Source of the DNA: Betaproteobacteria bacterium LSUCC0117
GTDB taxonomy: Bacteria; Pseudomonadota; Gammaproteobacteria; Burkholderiales; Burkholderiaceae_C
Length of the DNA: 64,000 nucleotides
NCBI GenBank assembly: GCA_030441535.1
Contig: JAUJFZ010000002.1
Coordinates: forward strand, 1-64,000
Direction: 5' to 3'
Positions 9,087 through 17,480 of the stretch are shown one piece after another (position 1 is the first letter of the stretch; each line of letters starts with the position of its first letter). The translations under genes and the position numbers were made by a program. The notes under the pieces were generated by a model. That model searched no databases and was not told the DNA's origin. It worked only from the letters and a program-made list of their open reading frames with translations.

Positions 9087-9650
9087 TCACGCGGGTTGCG
9101 CCAAAAGGTCCTCGATCAGCGCATGCAATGACTCGAAATTGGGCGGACCGACAAATGATTTCACGATCTCGCCGCGTTTGTTCACGATGAACGTGGTGGG
9201 CGTGAGTTTCACATCGCCCCACGCCTTCGCCAAGGTATCGTTTTGATCTAACGCGACCTTGAAGGGCAGATTACGGGTGTTCGCAAAGTTCAGCACATAG
9301 GTTGCGGGATCGTAGCTCATGGCGACTGCAACCGTCTCGTAACCCTTATCTTTGTAGCGTTGATGCGTCTCGATGAGTTCTGGCATCTCCGCCACACAAC
9401 TCGTGCAACTTGTTGCCCAAAAGTTGACCAATACCACCTGCCCACGCATTGCACTCAGTGTGGTGGTCGACCCGTCGATCAATAAAAACTTGGACTGTGG
9501 CGCTGCCGCATTCGAGCCACAGCTGGCCAACGCCAACAGGGCGACGCAAGCAAGCCAACCTCGCCACGTTGTCGCTATAAGGTTCGCTGCCAACCGGAGA
9601 GTGGTGTGGAGGTCGTGTGATTGGTCGGATGTCAAAGGCGGGTTAACCAT
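9087..9650 (-). CDS. TlpA/ResA-like thioredoxin lipoprotein
   Basis: A 187-residue envelope thiol-disulfide oxidoreductase. After a 29-residue N-terminal stretch there is a hydrophobic segment ending in the lipobox LASC (Cys44), so it is probably a lipoprotein. The active site FWATSCTSC gives a CTSC pair at 82/85, where TlpA/ResA proteins usually have CxPC. The rest is a typical TlpA fold with a cis-Pro TPTTFIV segment. The long pre-signal region suggests the true start may be internal, though no better start codon with a ribosome binding site was seen. It is about 80 bases upstream of the coding end reached from a second thioredoxin-fold gene. Confidence 0.85.
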   Translation of the reverse strand: MVNPPLTSDQSHDLHTTLRLAANLIATTWRGWLACVALLALASCGSNAAAPQSKFLLIDGSTTTLSAMRGQVVLVNFWATSCTSCVAEMPELIETHQRYKDKGYETVAVAMSYDPATYVLNFANTRNLPFKVALDQNDTLAKAWGDVKLTPTTFIVNKRGEIVKSFVGPPNFESLHALIEDLLAQPA

Positions 9651-9730
9651 GGTCGTTTACACGTAAAAGTTGCATCTTGGCCTCGTTGTAGAGTCTCAGC
9701 GAAGCCTTGAGTTCCGCTTTCAAGGGCACC

Positions 9731-10132
9731 CTACGAAACGCGCTTCGCAAGCGCCCTGGCGCTGGATTCAAGTCGGTCTTCCAAATACGCGCCATAGAAG
9801 TCAGGAACCGCTACGCCCCTCAATCGCTCAGCCAGCTCTTTCCCGTTGGTATCGAAAAACAAAACGGTGGGCGCAAACCGTGCGTCCCATCGCTTGCCGA
9901 TCGAATCTGGCGACCGCAACACACCGTCAAAGTCGACGACTTGGCTGCCCGAGTCGCGCAGGTTCAACTGCACCGCGAGTACTTTGCCCTCTGCCATCAT
10001 GGGGACCAAGTGCTGACGCACCAAGTCGCAATACGGGCACCCCGATAAACTGGTCATGACGACCAGCGGAAACCCCTTCTTTTGCGCCAAGAAAGCGTGA
10101 CGGGGCAGGTCATTGGCGGGTGGCAGGTTCAT
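9731..10132 (-). CDS. Thioredoxin-fold protein with CPYC motif
   Basis: A 133-residue protein with LVVMTSLSGCPYCDLVRQ, giving a CPYC pair at residues 32/35, the glutaredoxin-like dithiol. No signal peptide is apparent, so it may be cytoplasmic, or exported by a route that cannot be seen. A cis-Pro-like segment (RFAPTVLFFD) follows in the expected place. It lies in the same direction and just upstream of the TlpA-like gene, suggesting a two-gene redox unit. Related proteins occur in SoxW-like contexts, but no sox gene is present here. Confidence 0.75.
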   Translation of the reverse strand: MNLPPANDLPRHAFLAQKKGFPLVVMTSLSGCPYCDLVRQHLVPMMAEGKVLAVQLNLRDSGSQVVDFDGVLRSPDSIGKRWDARFAPTVLFFDTNGKELAERLRGVAVPDFYGAYLEDRLESSARALAKRVS

Positions 10133-10151
10133 GGCTGAATTATCTGTGAGA

Positions 10152-11426
10152 TCAAGCGATCACGCCGGCTTTGCGCAACGCGGTCAGTGCCGCCTCATCC
10201 AGTGCTAGCAACTCGCGGAGCAACTCGTCTGTGTGCTCGCCAAGGGTAGGGGGCGGGTAGTGATGGGCAACAGGCGTTTGGCTAAGTTTAAGTGGGCTCG
10301 CAACCAATGACACGTCATCGGCGAACGCGTGCGACCACCGATCGACCATGCCCCTTGCTTGCACCTGAGGGTCGTCGAATACCTCGGCGAGGTTATTGAT
10401 GGGTCCGCAGGGGACTTTGGCCGCCTCTAGGGCGCTTAGCCAGTGCTGCTTGGCCTGCTGTCGTAACAACGCTGCAATCTGCGGCACCAAAATGTCGCGG
10501 TGCCGCACCCGCGCCGCATTCGTACTGAAGCGGCTGTCGGTGGCCCATTCCGGCTGACCAATTACGCTGCAGAGTTTGGCGAACTGCCCGTCGTTGCCAA
10601 CCGCTACGATCAGGTATTGTGGGTCGCCATTCGGTGCAGGCGCTGCCTCAAACACCTGATACGGCACGATATTGATATGCGCATTACCCGCCCGGCCTGG
10701 GACTTTGCCCTCCGCCCGGCCCCGCACCAGATAGTTAGCACCTAAGTTCGCCAACATCGCGACCTGCGTGTCTAACAACGCCATGTCGATGTGCTGTCCT
10801 TCTCCGGTGGCTTCGGCATGCCGCAATGCGGCCAAGATCCCAACGGTGGCGTACATGCCAGTGAACAGGTCTGCGACCGCGACGCCCACTTTCTGCGGGC
10901 CGCCACCCGGTAGGTCATCGCGCTCGCCGGTTACGCTCATCAGGCCGCCCATACCTTGTATGGCGTAGTCATATCCCGCACGGTCTTTGTAGGGCCCCGT
11001 CTGGCCAAACCCAGTGACGGAGCAGTAGACAATTGCCGGGTTGATGAGGCGCAGCTGCGCATAGTCCAGCCCATACCGAGCCATGTCACCGACTTTAAAG
11101 TTTTCGACAAATACGTCGCATTTCGCCACCAACTGTTTGATAAGTGCCTGGCCCTCCGAGGTCGCAATGTCGCAGGCTAAACTCCGTTTGTTGCGGTTGG
11201 TCCCTAGGTAATACGCGGCTTGGTTGGTATCCGAGCCGTTACGGTCTGCTAAGAACGGGGGGCCCCAGCCGCGTGTGTCGTCACCGCTTCCGGGTTTTTC
11301 TACCTTGATAATGTCAGCACCTAGATCGCCCAGCGTTTGGGTGCACCAAGGCCCGGCCAATACGCGCGATAAATCCAATACGCGGACGCCCTTGAGGGCT
11401 AAGGAGTTTGTTTGACTGTGATTCAT
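10152..11426 (-). CDS. CoA-transferase family III (CaiB/BaiF)
   Basis: This enzyme family moves CoA between carboxylic acids, as in formyl-CoA, carnitine or succinyl-CoA dependent transferases. The 424-residue form starts MNHSQTNSLALKGVRVLDLS; an in-frame extension to 11507 lacks conservation. LAGPWCTQTLGDLGADIIKVE near the N-terminus is the family signature, and Asp186 in VAVADLFTG aligns with the catalytic aspartate of formyl-CoA transferase. The substrate is not predictable. Its 5' end overlaps the start of a divergent lipoprotein gene. Confidence 0.9.
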   Translation of the reverse strand: MNHSQTNSLALKGVRVLDLSRVLAGPWCTQTLGDLGADIIKVEKPGSGDDTRGWGPPFLADRNGSDTNQAAYYLGTNRNKRSLACDIATSEGQALIKQLVAKCDVFVENFKVGDMARYGLDYAQLRLINPAIVYCSVTGFGQTGPYKDRAGYDYAIQGMGGLMSVTGERDDLPGGGPQKVGVAVADLFTGMYATVGILAALRHAEATGEGQHIDMALLDTQVAMLANLGANYLVRGRAEGKVPGRAGNAHINIVPYQVFEAAPAPNGDPQYLIVAVGNDGQFAKLCSVIGQPEWATDSRFSTNAARVRHRDILVPQIAALLRQQAKQHWLSALEAAKVPCGPINNLAEVFDDPQVQARGMVDRWSHAFADDVSLVASPLKLSQTPVAHHYPPPTLGEHTDELLRELLALDEAALTALRKAGVIA

Positions 11427-11948
11427 GACGTTATTGTCCGAGTTTCGGCCGCTCTTGTGGCGGTTTGGGCGATTGTTGGCTGTAGCCCAACCTACAACTG
11501 GCGCCAATTATCTCTGGATACTGCCCAAGCCAGTGCGCTGATGCCGTGTAAGCCGGAAGCCTCTGCCCGAATGGTTCCCTTGGCGACGCCACCGGTGTCG
11601 CTGGAGGTCCGCGCCTGTGATACCGACGGTTTTACTTTTGCGGTTGCATGGGTCGTTCTGCCAGATGGCGCTGACGCAACTGCGGCGCTGGCCAATTGGC
11701 GACGAGCGGCGGCGGCATCCGTGAAAGCCGTGCTGCCGGATACGCCACAGAGCGACTGGTCAGTGAAGGGTAGCGACACGGCGCAGCGGTGGCAAGCCAG
11801 TGGCCAACGCGCGGGCGGTGAGCGTGTGGAGGCCACCTGGGGCTACGCTCGAAAAGGCCAGACCTTGGTGCAAATGGCGGTCTATGGACCCGATCAACCG
11901 TCGGCGGTCATTAACCAATTTTGGGATGGATTCGCCTGGCAGAAATAA
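11412..11948 (+). CDS. Putative lipoprotein of unknown function
   Basis: A 178-residue protein with a short signal peptide and lipobox IVGC (Cys24). The mature part has no domain I recognise; it contains two further cysteines and a WDGFAW end. The TTG at 11412 has AAGGAG five bases upstream, better spaced than the GTG at 11418. The start lies inside the first codons of the divergent CoA-transferase gene, so the two mRNAs would overlap at their 5' ends. The reading frame is intact and the composition is protein-like. Confidence 0.65.
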   Translation: MTVIHDVIVRVSAALVAVWAIVGCSPTYNWRQLSLDTAQASALMPCKPEASARMVPLATPPVSLEVRACDTDGFTFAVAWVVLPDGADATAALANWRRAAAASVKAVLPDTPQSDWSVKGSDTAQRWQASGQRAGGERVEATWGYARKGQTLVQMAVYGPDQPSAVINQFWDGFAWQK

Positions 11949-11974
11949 AGCGCAGCCATGGATAATGTGACGCT

Positions 11975-12406
11975 ATGACAACCATATTGGTAATTGCCCA
12001 CACGCCTTTGGCAACCGCGCTTCAGAGCTGCGTGCGTCACATACTGCCCGATGCTGCCGACGAGTTGCGAACACTCGATGTGGACGCCAACCAGTCACCC
12101 GAAGAAATTTTTGCAGCCGCTAAATTGCTCAGCCACGATGCCGACGAGTTGCTCGTCCTGACTGATATCTTCGGCGCCACACCCGCCAACACCGCAGGGC
12201 AACTGGTTGACGACGGGCACTGTCGTGTTTTGGCGGGTGTCAATTTGCCCATGTTGTTACGTGCCATGCATTACCGCCACGAGCCCTTGGACAGCGTTGT
12301 GAGTAAAGCGACGGCGGGTGGCACCCAAGGCATCTTGGCGGTCAATCTAACCGCCCCACAGAACCAAGCTAAGCGATCCGATGATCCAAGAAAAAATAAT
12401 CATTAG
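11975..12406 (+). CDS. PTS EIIA component, mannose family
   Basis: A 143-residue EIIA of the mannose/fructose family, which accepts phosphate from HPr. His9 in LVIAHTPLA is the phosphorylation site, and TDIFGATPANTA around residue 64 is the conserved Asp-containing loop. No EIIB, EIIC or EIID gene lies nearby. In betaproteobacteria such orphan relays are regulatory, linked to polyhydroxybutyrate metabolism or HPr kinase signalling. It overlaps the HPr gene by 26 bases, indicating strict co-expression. Confidence 0.9.
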   Translation: MTTILVIAHTPLATALQSCVRHILPDAADELRTLDVDANQSPEEIFAAAKLLSHDADELLVLTDIFGATPANTAGQLVDDGHCRVLAGVNLPMLLRAMHYRHEPLDSVVSKATAGGTQGILAVNLTAPQNQAKRSDDPRKNNH

Positions 12407-12650
12407 TAATAAGTTGGGTTTGCATGCGCGCGCCTCTGCGAAGCTCACCAAGCTAGCTGGTAGTTTCGCGTGCGATGTATGGATGACGCGCAATGAGCGG
12501 CGTATCAACGCCAAGAGCATCATGGGTGTGATGATGCTGGCGGCTGGTATCGGTGCCACGGTCGAGATCGAAACCGATGGCGTTGATGAACGTGCTGCAA
12601 TGGACGCGATTTGCGCACTGATCAACGACAAATTTGGAGAAGGCGAGTGA
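12381..12650 (+). CDS. ptsH: Phosphocarrier protein HPr
   Basis: HPr carries phosphate from EI to EIIA. The 89-residue protein has the active-site His15 in GLHARAS and a regulatory Ser46 in INAKSIMGVMML, so HPr kinase/phosphorylase control is possible. The start overlaps the EIIA gene, and the stop overlaps the GTG start of ptsI (GTGA). The three form one translationally coupled unit. Confidence 0.95.
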   Translation: MIQEKIIISNKLGLHARASAKLTKLAGSFACDVWMTRNERRINAKSIMGVMMLAAGIGATVEIETDGVDERAAMDAICALINDKFGEGE

Positions 12651-14461
12651 GCTTTTCAATCCATGGCCAAGCGGTATCACGTGGCGTCGTGATTGGACGC
12701 GCCGTTGTGATGGCGTCCAGCCGCATGGACGTGGCGCACTACTTCATTGAGCCGACAGACATTGGCAAAGAGTTGCGACGTATGGCCGCTGCGCGCGACA
12801 CCGTCGTGCAAGAAATCGAGCAGGTGCAGCGCGGCTTGGTGGACTTGCCCGCAAGCGATGCACCAGCGGAACTAACCGCCCTTTTAGATGTGCATCTGAT
12901 GCTGCTGCAAGATCAAACCCTTGCCAAAGGGGTGAGTGATTGGATTGTTGAGCGTCATTACAACGCTGAATGGGCACTGACGGCGCAGCTTGAGGTATTG
13001 GCGCGGCAATTTGACGAGATGGAAGACCCTTACCTGCGGGAGCGCAAGGCTGATCTGGAACAGGTGATTGAGCGCATGTTGGTGGTGTTGGCGGGTGAGG
13101 GATCATCTGTCTTTGACCGGGTGCCAAAGTCAACGATTGGCCGTAACCACGATCGTGGCGAGCTACCGCCGGCGCTGGAAAAGGCGTTGGCCCCTGACGA
13201 AGCCGCGCCGCTGATTCTGGTGGCACGTGATTTGTCGCCATCCGACTTGCTGCAATTCAAGCAAAGTATTTTTGCGGGGTTTGTGACTGAGGTGGGCGGT
13301 AAAACCTCGCATACGGCCATTGTTGCGCGGGGCCTCGATATCCCGGCCGTGGTGGGCGCGCGCAGCGCCAGCCAATTGATCAAGCAAGACGATTGGCTTG
13401 TGATCGATGGGGACGGCGGCGTGCTGCTGGTCGATCCATCCCCCACGCTGATCGAGGAGTACATCTTCAAACAGCGCGAAGGTAACCTAGAGCGCGAGCG
13501 CCTCACCCGTTTGCGGCATACACCGGCTGTCACTTTGGACGGCGAAGCAGTGCAGTTGATGGCCAACATCGAGCAACCTGGCGATACCGATGCCGCGATT
13601 GAGGCGGGCGCTGTCGGCGTCGGCCTGTTCCGCAGCGAATTTTTGTTCATGGGTCGTACAGCGAAGGGACAATCCCAACTGCCGGATGAGGAAGAGCAAT
13701 TCTTAGCCTACAAGGCCGCCGTCGAAGGCATGCATGGCATGCCCGTCACCATACGCACCATCGATATTGGTGCCGACAAGCCACTTGATCGGCAAGCGCG
13801 TGGGGGCGCTGATGACCACTTGAATCCGGCGTTGGGTTTGCGCGCCATTCGCTGGTGTTTGGCGGAGCCCGCGATGTTTGTGGTCCAGCTGCGTGCGATT
13901 TTGCGTGCGGCAGCGTTTGGCCAAATTGATTTACTCATCCCCATGCTGGCCCATGTGAGTGAGATCAAGCAGACCCTTCAACTGATCGATCGAGCCCGCC
14001 AGCAGCTTGATGCCGAGGGCGTGGCGTATGGCTCGGTGCGCTTGGGTGCCATGATTGAGGTGCCGGCGGCAGCCATGATGACATCAGTCTTCTTGAAGTA
14101 CTTTGACTTCCTCTCCATTGGCACCAACGACTTGATCCAATATACGCTGGCGATCGATCGTGTGGACGAATCCGTTGCGCATCTTTATGACCCTTGGCAC
14201 CCCGCCATTCTTGGTCTACTGGCCCAGGTCATCAAGACCGCTCGTGCGCAGGGTAAGCATGTCTCCGTGTGTGGTGAGATGGCGGGCGATACGCAATTTA
14301 CGGCGTTCTTACTTGGTTTGGGTTTGCGTAATTTTTCAATGCATCCCACGCAAATTCCTGCGGTGAAGAGGCAAATACTTCGAAGCAATGCCGCACAGTT
14401 GGCGCCATGGGCTGACGAAATTTTGCAGAGCGACGACCCGCACAGTGTCCCACCCCTCTGA
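12647..14461 (+). CDS. ptsI: PTS enzyme I (phosphoenolpyruvate-protein phosphotransferase)
   Basis: Enzyme I takes phosphate from phosphoenolpyruvate and gives it to HPr, releasing pyruvate. The GTG at 12647 overlaps the HPr stop and follows GGAGAAGG, giving 604 residues. The phosphohistidine is His222 in GGKTSHTAIVARGLDIPAVVG. The C-terminal PEP-binding barrel ends with SIGTNDLIQYTLAIDR and the conserved HVSVCGEMAGD. Compared with Escherichia coli EI, the linker before the His domain is about 25-30 residues longer (roughly residues 155-188). Confidence 0.95.
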   Translation: MSFSIHGQAVSRGVVIGRAVVMASSRMDVAHYFIEPTDIGKELRRMAAARDTVVQEIEQVQRGLVDLPASDAPAELTALLDVHLMLLQDQTLAKGVSDWIVERHYNAEWALTAQLEVLARQFDEMEDPYLRERKADLEQVIERMLVVLAGEGSSVFDRVPKSTIGRNHDRGELPPALEKALAPDEAAPLILVARDLSPSDLLQFKQSIFAGFVTEVGGKTSHTAIVARGLDIPAVVGARSASQLIKQDDWLVIDGDGGVLLVDPSPTLIEEYIFKQREGNLERERLTRLRHTPAVTLDGEAVQLMANIEQPGDTDAAIEAGAVGVGLFRSEFLFMGRTAKGQSQLPDEEEQFLAYKAAVEGMHGMPVTIRTIDIGADKPLDRQARGGADDHLNPALGLRAIRWCLAEPAMFVVQLRAILRAAAFGQIDLLIPMLAHVSEIKQTLQLIDRARQQLDAEGVAYGSVRLGAMIEVPAAAMMTSVFLKYFDFLSIGTNDLIQYTLAIDRVDESVAHLYDPWHPAILGLLAQVIKTARAQGKHVSVCGEMAGDTQFTAFLLGLGLRNFSMHPTQIPAVKRQILRSNAAQLAPWADEILQSDDPHSVPPL

Positions 14462-15608
14462 CACAGCGGCCGACGTACCTTGGTACGTCTTGCCTGCACT
14501 GGTCGTGGCCCAGTTTGCTGGCACGTCACTGTGGTTCGCGATCAACGCGATCGTCCCCGATCTTCAAGTCAGCCTGCAGTGGCCCGCCACCGCGGTCGGC
14601 ACGCTCACTGCCGCGCTGCAGTTCGGCTTTATTGTGGGCACGCTGCTTTTTGCGCTCGCGATGATCGCAGACCGCTTTGACCCGCGGTGGGTGTTTTTTC
14701 TTTCGTCGTTGGGCGGCGCAGCGCTCACGATCGTTGCCTGGTTGCGTATCGACCATTACGTCGTCTTGTTGATGTGTCGCTTTTTGACCGGTCTGTGCTT
14801 GGCTGGTATTTACCCGGTTGGTATGAAGATCGCAGCCCAGTGGTTCCCGAAGGGTTTAGGCCATGCACTGGGCTGGTTGGTCGGCGCATTGGTACTGGGT
14901 TCGGCCAGTGCGCACGGATTGCGGGCGGTTACGGCCAGCTTGCCTTGGGAGACCCTGATGGTCGCCGTTGCCGTTTTGGCTGTGGCTGGTGGGTTATTGG
15001 TGTTGTCGCTGCGTCAACGTGTGCCAGCTCAACATCGCCCGGTTGCCTTGACGTGGTCTGCCTTCGGGGTCATGTGGACGAATCGGTTGGTCCGTCGCCC
15101 AGTACTGGGTTACTTTGGTCACATGTGGGAGCTCTATACCGTTTGGGTATTGCTGCCGTTCATCCTCGGCACTCGGTTGGCAGGCGAGCCGGTGTTGTGG
15201 TGGTCGTTTGCCATCATGGGCTCGGGGGCGCTCGGTTGTGTGATTGGCGGCCATCTGGTCGCGAAAGTCGGCGGCGTGCGGGTCGCCACCACACAGTTGG
15301 GTATCAGCGGCTTGTGCTGCTTGTTGGCGCCACTCATGTTGCAAGCGCCCGATGCACTGTTCTACGCTTGGTTACTGGTATGGGGCATCACAGTGGCGGG
15401 CGACTCACCCCAGTTTTCCGCTTTAACCGCAAGCCGTGCACCTTCCCACCTAGTGGGTAGCATTTTGACCATGACCAACAGCATCGGGTTTGCCATCTCC
15501 ATTGTCAGCATTCTGCTGAGTACGCAGTTGGCTCAGCACTGGCCACTTGAGGTCGTTTTGCCATTGCTAGCGGTAGGTCCCGCACTGGGTGTTTGGGCGA
15601 TGCGTTAA
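14445..15608 (+). CDS. MFS transporter
   Basis: A 387-residue protein with about 12 hydrophobic segments, consistent with the major facilitator superfamily. The MFS loop 2-3 motif is visible as ADRFDPRWVF. The likely start is GTG 14445, which overlaps the end of ptsI by 17 bases; an ATG at 14388 would lie deep within ptsI. The substrate is unknown. It converges on an EamA transporter, and the two stop codons overlap by four bases. Confidence 0.85.
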   Translation: MSHPSDTAADVPWYVLPALVVAQFAGTSLWFAINAIVPDLQVSLQWPATAVGTLTAALQFGFIVGTLLFALAMIADRFDPRWVFFLSSLGGAALTIVAWLRIDHYVVLLMCRFLTGLCLAGIYPVGMKIAAQWFPKGLGHALGWLVGALVLGSASAHGLRAVTASLPWETLMVAVAVLAVAGGLLVLSLRQRVPAQHRPVALTWSAFGVMWTNRLVRRPVLGYFGHMWELYTVWVLLPFILGTRLAGEPVLWWSFAIMGSGALGCVIGGHLVAKVGGVRVATTQLGISGLCCLLAPLMLQAPDALFYAWLLVWGITVAGDSPQFSALTASRAPSHLVGSILTMTNSIGFAISIVSILLSTQLAQHWPLEVVLPLLAVGPALGVWAMR

Positions 15609-16468
15609 GCGTCGTTGCGCGATCCCAACCACGCGGCAAACACCACCATGCCAGTCGCCACTGCAATCGAGGCGCGCAGTGGTTCTTGGTTTTGAATCAA
15701 CAAGGCCACGGTTGACAACAGCGGGGTGGCAAATGCAATCAGGCCCACGCGTCGAGCGTCTGCGTTATGGAGCGCGACATGCCATAAATAAAACGAGCCG
15801 CCTAACGGGCCAAGCCCAAGTAATGTGATGAGCATCAGGTCTTGGAGGTCCAGCGCCATCGCGGGTTCAAGTAGCCAATGCGCGACAAGTGCCAGTAAAC
15901 CACTGACGACACAAAATGTACCGATCGCACCGGTTTGCAGGTGACCTGCGCGTTTGGTGAGCAAAGAGTAACTGCTCCAAACCCATGCAGACCCCAATGC
16001 CAAGGTGTAGCCCAACCAGGCTTGCTCGTGGCCGTCAGGTCCGGTGGTGCCGCGCGACAAAATGGCGATCGCGGCGCCCGAAAAACCAATCAACGCTGCA
16101 ATGCCATAGCGCCATTGCCAGCGTACCTCGTTTAAAAATAACGGAGCCATCACAACGATGCCGAGTGGCCACAAATAGTTAACCAAGTTCGCCTCGACGG
16201 GGGGCGCTAATCGCAACGAGATGAACAGTAAAAAATGAAAGCCAAAAAGGCCATAAACCCCTAATGCGAGCAGTGGCCATGAAACCCGCCAAGTACGGGC
16301 ACGTAACCCGTTGATTGGCAGTGCAACCAAGCCGCCTGCCAGTAATGCAAGACCGGTCAGTAGAAAAGGGGGGACATGCGAAAGCGCGACGCCTAACGGT
16401 GCCAGGCTTGCCCAGAGGACGACGGCGCCGGCGGCCATCCACAGACCCCCACGAGGATTAATTTTCAA
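15605..16468 (-). CDS. EamA/DMT family transporter
   Basis: A 287-residue membrane protein with ten predicted helices in two EamA repeats, typical of drug/metabolite transporters. The first repeat begins GGLWMAAGAVVLWASLAPLG and the second near AWLGYTLALGSAWVWSSYSL. Aromatic amino acid or other metabolite efflux is typical, but the substrate is not predictable. It starts six bases after lipA and probably belongs to the same transcript as the last gene. Confidence 0.88.
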   Translation of the reverse strand: MKINPRGGLWMAAGAVVLWASLAPLGVALSHVPPFLLTGLALLAGGLVALPINGLRARTWRVSWPLLALGVYGLFGFHFLLFISLRLAPPVEANLVNYLWPLGIVVMAPLFLNEVRWQWRYGIAALIGFSGAAIAILSRGTTGPDGHEQAWLGYTLALGSAWVWSSYSLLTKRAGHLQTGAIGTFCVVSGLLALVAHWLLEPAMALDLQDLMLITLLGLGPLGGSFYLWHVALHNADARRVGLIAFATPLLSTVALLIQNQEPLRASIAVATGMVVFAAWLGSRNDA

Positions 16469-16474
16469 GGAGGT

Positions 16475-17446
16475 TTAGCTGTGTGTTTCGGATAGGCCGG
16501 CGGCGTGCGCCTGCACATCGGCGTGGTAGCTTGAGCGCACCATCGCGCCGACCGCTGCGTGGCTAAAACCCATGGCTTGCGCGCGCGCCTCGAACATCTT
16601 GAAGGTGTCGGGGTGGACGTAACGCTTGACTGGCAAGTGATGGCCACTGGGCGCTAGATACTGACCAATCGTCAGCATGTCGATGTTGTGATCACGCATG
16701 TCCTGCATGACAGCCAAAATCTCGTCGTCGGTTTCACCCAAGCCAACCATCAGTCCGCTCTTGGTGGGGACGTCTGGAAATGCCGCCTTGAACTTTTTGA
16801 GCAGGTTCAGGCTGAACTGGTAATCCGAGCCCGGTCGCGCCTCTTTGTAGAGGCGAGGCACGGTCTCCAGATTGTGGTTCATCACATCGGGCGGCGCCGC
16901 TTTGAGGATCTCTAAAGCGCGGTCGTCGCGCCCACGGAAGTCGGGCACCAGTACTTCGATTTGGGTTTTGGGCGATGCTTTACGGATCGCGTCGATGCAG
17001 GCCACGAAGTGTGCTGCCCCCCCATCACGCAGGTCGTCGCGGTCGACGCTGGTAACCACCACATAGTTCAACTTTAATGCCGCAACGGTGCGACCCAGGT
17101 TGGCGGGTTCATCGGGGTCCAACGGATCAGGGCGCCCATGGCCGACATCGCAGAACGGGCATCGGCGGGTGCATTTATCGCCCATGATCATGAAGGTTGC
17201 CGTGCCCTTACCGAAGCACTCGCCAATGTTGGGGCAAGACGCCTCTTCACACACGGTCACGAGCTTGTTGCTGCGCAAGATATCCTTGATTTCGTAAAAG
17301 CGGGTGTTAGGGCTGCCCGCGCGCACCCGAATCCATTCAGGCTTTTTGAGCGTTTCACCCGGCACAACTTTGACGGGAATACGTGAGACCTTGTCGGCTG
17401 ACTTTTGCTTCGCTGTGGCGTCGTAGGGTTTGGTGGGTTCGGTCAT
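16475..17446 (-). CDS. lipA: Lipoyl synthase
   Basis: A radical SAM enzyme that inserts two sulfurs into protein-bound octanoyl groups, completing lipoate. The 323-residue protein carries the auxiliary cluster cysteines 66, 71 and 77 (CEEASCPNIGEC) and the radical SAM cysteines 92, 96 and 99 (CTRRCPFC). The ATG at 17446 is preferred over a TTG six bases upstream. It follows lipB by 34 bases in a DUF493-lipB-lipA arrangement, the normal lipoate assembly order. Confidence 0.97.
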   Translation of the reverse strand: MTEPTKPYDATAKQKSADKVSRIPVKVVPGETLKKPEWIRVRAGSPNTRFYEIKDILRSNKLVTVCEEASCPNIGECFGKGTATFMIMGDKCTRRCPFCDVGHGRPDPLDPDEPANLGRTVAALKLNYVVVTSVDRDDLRDGGAAHFVACIDAIRKASPKTQIEVLVPDFRGRDDRALEILKAAPPDVMNHNLETVPRLYKEARPGSDYQFSLNLLKKFKAAFPDVPTKSGLMVGLGETDDEILAVMQDMRDHNIDMLTIGQYLAPSGHHLPVKRYVHPDTFKMFEARAQAMGFSHAAVGAMVRSSYHADVQAHAAGLSETHS

Positions 17447-17480
17447 GGTCAACGGGTGGGTGTGGGCAGTGAAGGACGTT

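Noticed and set aside
9076..9100. CAACCCG/CGGGTTG pairing with a T run between cytochrome c' and the TlpA-like gene
   Set aside because: The T run is in the loop rather than after the stem and part lies in the coding end of the TlpA-like gene, so it does not fit a terminator.
11427..11507. 27-residue N-terminal extension of the CoA-transferase
   Set aside because: It is not part of the family fold and extends over the lipoprotein gene; the internal ATG at 11426 gives the usual length.
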